Source of the DNA: Vreelandella sedimenti
GTDB lineage: Bacteria; Pseudomonadota; Gammaproteobacteria; Pseudomonadales; Halomonadaceae
Direction: 5' to 3'
NCBI RefSeq assembly: GCF_013416325.1
Contig: NZ_JACCGK010000017.1
Span: 72,527-122,114 of the forward strand
Length of the DNA: 49,588 nucleotides
In this document: in pieces, positions 46,255 to 49,588 of the stretch
Layout of the letters: every line of letters begins with the position of its first letter
Position numbering within the stretch: position 1 is the first letter of the stretch
Notes under the pieces: model-generated
Told to the model about the DNA's origin: nothing
What the model saw: only the letters and a program-made list of their open reading frames with translations
Databases searched by the model: none
Program-made: the position numbers and the translations under genes

Positions 46255-46360
46255 GCTTGGACTGGTTCGGGTAAAGGGTAAGTTTAAGGCGGGCCAAGGT
46301 AGAGATATTACACTGACCCTTTCTGACGCGGAGATGGCTTACTTGGTTCAAAGCGAATGA
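46208..46360 (+). CDS. 50-codon frame at the protease 3' end (probable shifted C-terminus)
   Basis: It starts at an ATG inside the protease gene, in the next frame, and ends 10 bp before the attC site. The peptide includes VRVKGKFKAGQGRDITLTL and AEMAYLVQSE, which look protein-coding. It may be a separate small overlapping gene, but more likely is the protease C-terminus displaced by a one-base indel in the G6 run, since cassette genes usually run up to attC. Confidence 0.5.
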   Translation: MKYGGRSIQGILEGIELGLVRVKGKFKAGQGRDITLTLSDAEMAYLVQSE

Positions 46361-46370
46361 TTGCACTCAA

Positions 46371-46447
46371 GCCTAACAATACGCTGTTGCCAGAAAATTT
46401 TACACCGCTTCGCGGCTCCAAAATTGCCGCAAAGCTCTGCGTTATAC
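46371..46447 (+). other. attC site 1 (integron recombination site)
   Basis: This is a 77-bp site. R'' GCCTAAC (46371-46377) is the exact complement of the cassette start GTTAGGC at 45385. The right core is GTTATAC (46441-46447). Inside, CCGCTTCGCGG forms the tip and AATTTT/AAAATT can pair. Recombination would occur between 46441 and 46442. Confidence 0.8.
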
Positions 46448-46467
46448 GGAATAGAAAGGAGTGATAA

Positions 46468-47466
46468 ATGTTTGAAGATTTAAGCAAGGCCTTAAAAGGC
46501 TTAACTTCAGTTTCTATTCCTATAGAAAAGGACAAAAAAGGATTTATTGATAAACAGTGCCCATATGAGGACTGTGAATTCTTATTCAAAGTTGGACATG
46601 AAGACTGGTCTAACCTATTCAAAGACGAAGCCGTTTGGTGTCCATTATGTAGACATCAAGCTCCGGCAGATCAGTGGTTCACGAAAGCACAAGTTGAGCA
46701 TAGCCTTAGTGAGGCAAAGAGAGTTGTTGAAAATACCATTCATAATGCATTGGTATCTGGCGCTGATAAATTTAATAGGAAACAAAGTAAGTATAAGTTT
46801 CTGTCAGTGTCTATGAAAGTTTCTGGTGGAAAGAAAAGCACTTATGCGCTGCCAGCAGAGGCAGTTGACGAAATGGAACTCGAAATTGAGTGTGAGAGCT
46901 GCACTGCGCACTTCTCAGTAATTGGAAATGCCTTCTTTTGCCCATGCTGTGGAGAAAACTCAGTCACTCAAAATTACTCTGACGCTATCCGTAAAATAAG
47001 AAGCAAGAAAGAAAATATTGAAGTCATTAAAAAAGCATTAACGGATGTTGCCGGATTGGATGAGGCTGAAGTTACATGTCGTTCTATACTAGAAAGTTGT
47101 ATTTTAGATGGCGTCACTGCGTTTCAAAAATATTGTGAGGGTCTTTATTCAAAATATGATGAGCCGCCGTTTAATGCCTTTCAGCGTTTAGATCAGGGCA
47201 GCCGGCTTTGGAAAGAGGCTATTAATTATGGGTACGGTGATTGGCTGAGTCATCAAGAGCTTGCCTCACTTAATACTCTATTTCAGAAGAGGCATTTGTT
47301 GGCGCACAATGACGGCATCGTGGATTCTCGATATACCGAAAAGTCAAACGATGGATCTTATGCGGTCGGGCAAAGGGTTGTTATTAAAAATAGTGATGTA
47401 GATTCACTGCTAAACTGCCTTGTAAAGCTCGGAGACGGATTAATTGATGCAGTTAAGTCCGTATAA
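46468..47466 (+). CDS. double zinc-ribbon protein with HEPN-like Rx4H motif (cassette gene)
   Basis: This 332-residue protein has a first Cys4 set in CPYEDC (31-36) and CPLC (58-61), and a second in CESC (142-145) and CPCC (158-161). The helical C-terminal half contains KRHLLAHNDGIVD, with Arg275 and His280 spaced as in HEPN ribonucleases (R-x4-H), and the helices around it fit that fold. The stop codon lies inside the attC R'' core, typical of cassette genes. GAAAGGAG precedes the ATG. The HEPN assignment is inferred from one motif. A role as an RNA-cutting defence effector is possible. Confidence 0.6.
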   Translation: MFEDLSKALKGLTSVSIPIEKDKKGFIDKQCPYEDCEFLFKVGHEDWSNLFKDEAVWCPLCRHQAPADQWFTKAQVEHSLSEAKRVVENTIHNALVSGADKFNRKQSKYKFLSVSMKVSGGKKSTYALPAEAVDEMELEIECESCTAHFSVIGNAFFCPCCGENSVTQNYSDAIRKIRSKKENIEVIKKALTDVAGLDEAEVTCRSILESCILDGVTAFQKYCEGLYSKYDEPPFNAFQRLDQGSRLWKEAINYGYGDWLSHQELASLNTLFQKRHLLAHNDGIVDSRYTEKSNDGSYAVGQRVVIKNSDVDSLLNCLVKLGDGLIDAVKSV

Positions 47467-47532
47467 CAAGCGCATATTGTCGGATTGGTTTTCCGCTGCG
47501 CTGCAAACCAACCGCAAATGCGGGCGTTAAGT
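47461..47532 (+). other. attC site 2 (integron recombination site)
   Basis: This is a 72-bp site. R'' GTATAAC (47461-47467) is the exact complement of this cassette's start GTTATAC. The right core is GTTAAGT (47526-47532). CGG-A-TTGGTTT pairs with AAACCAACCG, leaving one unpaired base as in real attC stems. This is the clearest of the four. Confidence 0.88.
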
Positions 47533-47544
47533 TTGGAAGGAAAC

Positions 47545-47877
47545 ATGGATCTTACCCAGGCACTCAAATCTCTCGCACTAGATCAGTGGTACAAGCTGCT
47601 GGTTTGGATTGGGGGGCTAGCCACTCTGGGGTCACTCTTTATCCCAGTAAAGGCCTTCAGCAATTCTTCCGTGCTGCCACTTTTCGCAGGTCTTTTCTTC
47701 ATAGGTCTCGGTGAATGGGCTAGCCATCGCAAAGCTCCATATGAACGAGAGACACCTCATGGGTCAACGGTGCGAGGTTGGGAAATGCAGCGGTTCAACA
47801 ATCTTCCCGGTAACCTTATGTCGATCATAGGCATTTTGTTGGTAGTTTATGGCGCTTATTCCATTGTCACCGCATGA
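47545..47877 (+). CDS. small membrane protein (cassette gene), family unknown
   Basis: The protein has 110 residues from the ATG at 47545, with GGAAGG upstream. A longer frame from 47485 would begin inside attC and is not credible. Three hydrophobic segments are visible: about 17-35 (WYKLLVWIGGLATLGSLF), about 42-57 and about 92-109. A polar loop with ERETPHGSTVRGW lies between them. Compact membrane proteins of unknown function are common in integron arrays. Ends at the next attC core. Confidence 0.75.
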   Translation: MDLTQALKSLALDQWYKLLVWIGGLATLGSLFIPVKAFSNSSVLPLFAGLFFIGLGEWASHRKAPYERETPHGSTVRGWEMQRFNNLPGNLMSIIGILLVVYGAYSIVTA

Positions 47878-47879
47878 AA

Positions 47880-47977
47880 ATTTAACAAGTTGTTGTAGTA
47901 CGTTCCGGGCCTCCGGCCCTACACCGGACGCCCATTTCGCTGCGCTACATGAGCTGCGCTAAACCAAGGCGTTGGCT
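47880..47977 (+). other. attC site 3 (integron recombination site)
   Basis: This is a 98-bp site. R'' ATTTAAC (47880-47886) differs in one base from the complement of this cassette's start GTTAAGT. The right core is GTTGGCT (47971-47977). CGTTCCGG/CCGGACG and GGGCC/GGCCC can form the stem. Less regular than site 2. Confidence 0.68.
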
Positions 47978-48009
47978 TGCTGAATAGTTTCAATAAAAGG
48001 AGTAATTAA

Positions 48010-48426
48010 ATGACTTGGTATATTTTAATTGGAGTAGTGGTTGTGCTCTTTTTCGGTTACAAGTTAACAACTGCAAAGCCTAGAAAAGCTGCAAATATTA
48101 TTGCTTTGTCTCTAGGAATAAAGCGACAGTTTGTCGACAATATGTTGTCTGCAATGGGGCCAGAGCGCGGGCGGTTATTTGTACAGAATATCGTAAATTG
48201 GGGTGATAAGGATAATTGCGGAGTTTACACATTTGTTGTCTACCAGATAATGAAAAACGACTCCGAGCAAAATATAAAATGGTGGAAGTCTAAGCTTATT
48301 GAGAATAATATAGATCCAAAAATGGAGTATTCAAAAGCCGAAGCCGCATTCGCATATTTGAAAGATTCGGGAGCTGATAGAAGCCAAATTGATAACTTTA
48401 TTGGCGTTTACAATAGTATCAGCTAA
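48010..48426 (+). CDS. DUF1198 (YicN-like) membrane-anchored protein, cassette gene
   Basis: This 138-residue protein has an N-terminal membrane anchor WYILIGVVVVLFFGYKL at 3-19. A cytoplasmic domain follows with LGIKRQFVDNMLSAMG, VVYQIMKNDSEQNIKWW and AEAAFAYLKDSG. The layout matches enterobacterial YicN/DUF1198 (anchor, VDxM, SEQNxxxW, YN near the end). Function is unknown. GGAG precedes the ATG. The stop lies inside the R'' core of attC 4, as in the zinc-ribbon cassette. Confidence 0.78.
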   Translation: MTWYILIGVVVVLFFGYKLTTAKPRKAANIIALSLGIKRQFVDNMLSAMGPERGRLFVQNIVNWGDKDNCGVYTFVVYQIMKNDSEQNIKWWKSKLIENNIDPKMEYSKAEAAFAYLKDSGADRSQIDNFIGVYNSIS

Positions 48427-48503
48427 CAAGGCTAGGCACGGCGACGCATTTCCGTTGCGGCTTTGCCTTCACTGCAAAGCCGCGCATGCTAGTGGCGTTT
48501 AAG
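48421..48503 (+). other. attC site 4 (integron recombination site)
   Basis: This is an 83-bp site. R'' AGCTAAC (48421-48427) differs in one base from the complement of its cassette start GTTGGCT. The right core is GTTTAAG (48497-48503), a looser match. GCGGCTTTGC pairs perfectly with GCAAAGCCGC in the centre. It is the last clear attC in the window. Confidence 0.75.
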
Positions 48504-48939
48504 CGCTACATCAGTGACACCTAAAAGACCGCTCCTGGCCGATTCTTGCCTTCTAAAGGGAAGTTTGCTGGCTGATCAAGCCATCCCTTTCAGGGCTGAG
48601 TAAAGGTCTATTTTCGTGAAGAAAAACTCCCTCTGCTTCACTTGATCGGTAAAGCAGAGGGGAGGGCTGTAACGTGAAGGCTTGTATTGCCAGAGGATAA
48701 TCTTGCAAATACATATAAAAAATTGCTTATGATCAGAGTTTTATGCTTATGCGCAATTTTCAGAGGCGGGTGATAATGTTGAAGTGCATGCGCATTTTTC
48801 TAACGAGCCTTACTAGCAGGAAATGGTGTTTACCCCATTTATATCAGTGGATTAGATGATTTTTGGCAAGGTAGGGCTTCCCAGATAAAACTCGCATGCG
48901 CATGAAAAAGTTTGTTAAATTACCTGAGAGGTCTTAAGC
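48504..48939. other. noncoding region after the last attC
   Basis: This 436-bp stretch has no supported gene. It contains a minus-strand terminator-like hairpin (48624-48661). Three copies of an ATGCGCA-type motif (near 48738, 48788 and 48897), two of them within the palindromic GCATGCGCAT, lie ahead of the small gene at 48940 and may be regulatory. Confidence 0.5.
48624..48661 (-). terminator. rho-independent terminator, minus-strand direction
   Basis: CCCTCTGCTT (48629-48638) pairs perfectly with AAGCAGAGGG (48652-48661). Read on the minus strand the stem is followed by AGTTTTTC. This implies leftward transcription from somewhere to the right, but no supported minus-strand gene is there. 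Confidence 0.6.
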
Positions 48940-49140
48940 ATGCACGAATGGGATGACGATATCGAGGCGCTTGATATGAGCGCTGCCGAAAAAAATGGCC
49001 TGCAGGTTTCTCGAAATTATATAAAGGCAGCGCAAGACGGAGAAATAAGTGATGAACAAATGGGGGCTTATAGCTATGCTAATGAGTTTAATAATTGTTT
49101 CGTTAGTCATGATCTGGAACCAGTTTCGAGAGGACCTTGA
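48940..49140 (+). CDS. small acidic hypothetical protein
   Basis: This is a 66-residue protein (MHEWDDDIEALDMSAAEKNG at the start) with GAGAGG nine bases upstream. No family is recognised. It is acidic at the N-terminus and probably helical. It could be the gene of a further cassette, but no attC follows it. A 49-codon minus-strand frame overlaps its end. Confidence 0.45.
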   Translation: MHEWDDDIEALDMSAAEKNGLQVSRNYIKAAQDGEISDEQMGAYSYANEFNNCFVSHDLEPVSRGP

Positions 49141-49349
49141 TAAACCGCCACTTCATTCCTTGGCGTTTCACTGGCTTTTGAATCGCTTGCCCCCAAAATA
49201 AATACTGTCCTAGCAAGCGCTCATTCAACGTTAATTGCATGATCAGTTCCATAGCTACTCAATGGCCGGTGTATCTCATCACAGATGCGATCACATGAGA
49301 GGAAAGCGCTTAACAGTGGCTTTACATACCTCATCTGACGACTCAATAT

Positions 49350-49588
49350 CTCACTCAGGATTCAACTCTGGCGAGTAGGTCGAACATATGCAAACGGTGT
49401 GCATTCACTCAACGACTTTTTGCCTGAAAGGTGTATCCTGGCGTTATCGAGCACTACAAAGTGAGAATACAGTTTTTTGCGCACTTAAAACTCGTCAAAC
49501 GCTTTGATCACCGTCTTAGCTGTCACTGACCTCGTTGTGGTATGGCAGATCATTTTCGGCTCTTCGACGTTGGGTGTGGAATTCGCCC
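49350..49588 (-). pseudogene. IS630-family transposase remnant (partial, broken)
   Basis: Read on the minus strand from the window edge, the frame gives VTAKTVIKAFDEF, an in-frame TAA (49485-49487), then HFVVLDNARIHLSGKKSL, the second catalytic Asp motif of IS630 transposases. A frameshift then leads to YSPELNP near 49351-49380, the region of the catalytic Glu. The gene is therefore inactive. Its 5' part lies beyond the window. It marks the right side of the visible island. Confidence 0.78.

Noticed and set aside
49103..49252. 49-codon minus-strand frame (MELIMQLTLNERLLGQ start)
   Set aside because: Overlaps the 66-residue plus-strand gene, no recognisable family or clear ribosome binding site. 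It could be real, since a minus-strand terminator lies downstream, but support is too thin.
49439..49447. GCGTTATCG, resembling an attC right core
   Set aside because: It falls inside the conserved DNARIH codons of the IS630 transposase remnant, and no R'' lies at a suitable distance.
1..49588. CRISPR array
   Set aside because: No regularly spaced repeats were seen anywhere; only short direct or inverted repeats listed above.

Overview
The window looks like part of a gammaproteobacterial chromosome, most likely Halomonas or a close relative. This is an inference from moderate-to-high GC in the core genes, their codon use, and the combination of kpsC/kpsS, RfaH and GDP-fucose genes; no 16S rRNA gene or other decisive marker is present.

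Region 1 (1-15535, plus strand) is an exopolysaccharide/capsule locus. It holds a partial gene, eight or nine glycosyltransferases (GT2 and GT4 types), a PAPS-type sulfotransferase, a Wzy-like polymerase, a left-handed beta-helix acetyltransferase and the GDP-L-fucose pathway (manC, gmd, fcl). Composition is patchy: 1-4.4 kb and the acetyltransferase are AT-rich and the rest is GC-rich, so the locus appears assembled from several sources. Many genes overlap by ATGA or TGATG. One overlooked 44-codon ORF (6636-6770) is linked this way on both sides.

Region 2 (15587-30617, minus strand) is one tightly overlapping operon read right to left: kpsC, kpsS, a short-chain reductase, a membrane LtaS-type sulfatase-fold protein, a 2475-residue reducing polyketide/fatty acid synthase, an aminooxononanoate-synthase-like enzyme and RfaH. 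The set matches the Sinorhizobium rkpA/G/H/I/J capsule genes. The likely role is building a special lipid or acyl-amino component used with a Kdo-linked capsule, with the operon ending in its own antiterminator gene.

Region 3 (30618-34350) is ordinary chromosome: a divergent Cache-PAS-GGDEF diguanylate cyclase, an AEC-family transporter and tRNA-Arg(CCT).

Region 4 (34351-49588) is an accessory island behind the tRNA. It starts with decayed genes (ydhR, a fused and broken umuDC, a DUF4236-like remnant) and an AlpA-type regulator. A minus-strand block follows (OGFr-domain protein, gamma-glutamylcyclotransferase, WYL regulator, degenerate DUF2201 metallopeptidase), sitting between two pieces of umuC. 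Next come an orphan antitoxin-like gene and a two-gene Gabija system (gajA-gajB).

Immediately after Gabija lies a run of integron-type gene cassettes. Each ORF is followed by an attC-like site, and the cassette boundaries show the expected R'/R'' complementarity. The cassettes carry a trypsin-like protease (with a probable frameshift in a G run), a double zinc-ribbon protein with a HEPN-like Rx4H motif, a small membrane protein and a DUF1198 (YicN-like) protein. No integrase is visible. The window ends in an IS630-family transposase remnant. The most novel material is this Gabija plus cassette array with two candidate defence effectors, and the capsule-linked synthase operon.
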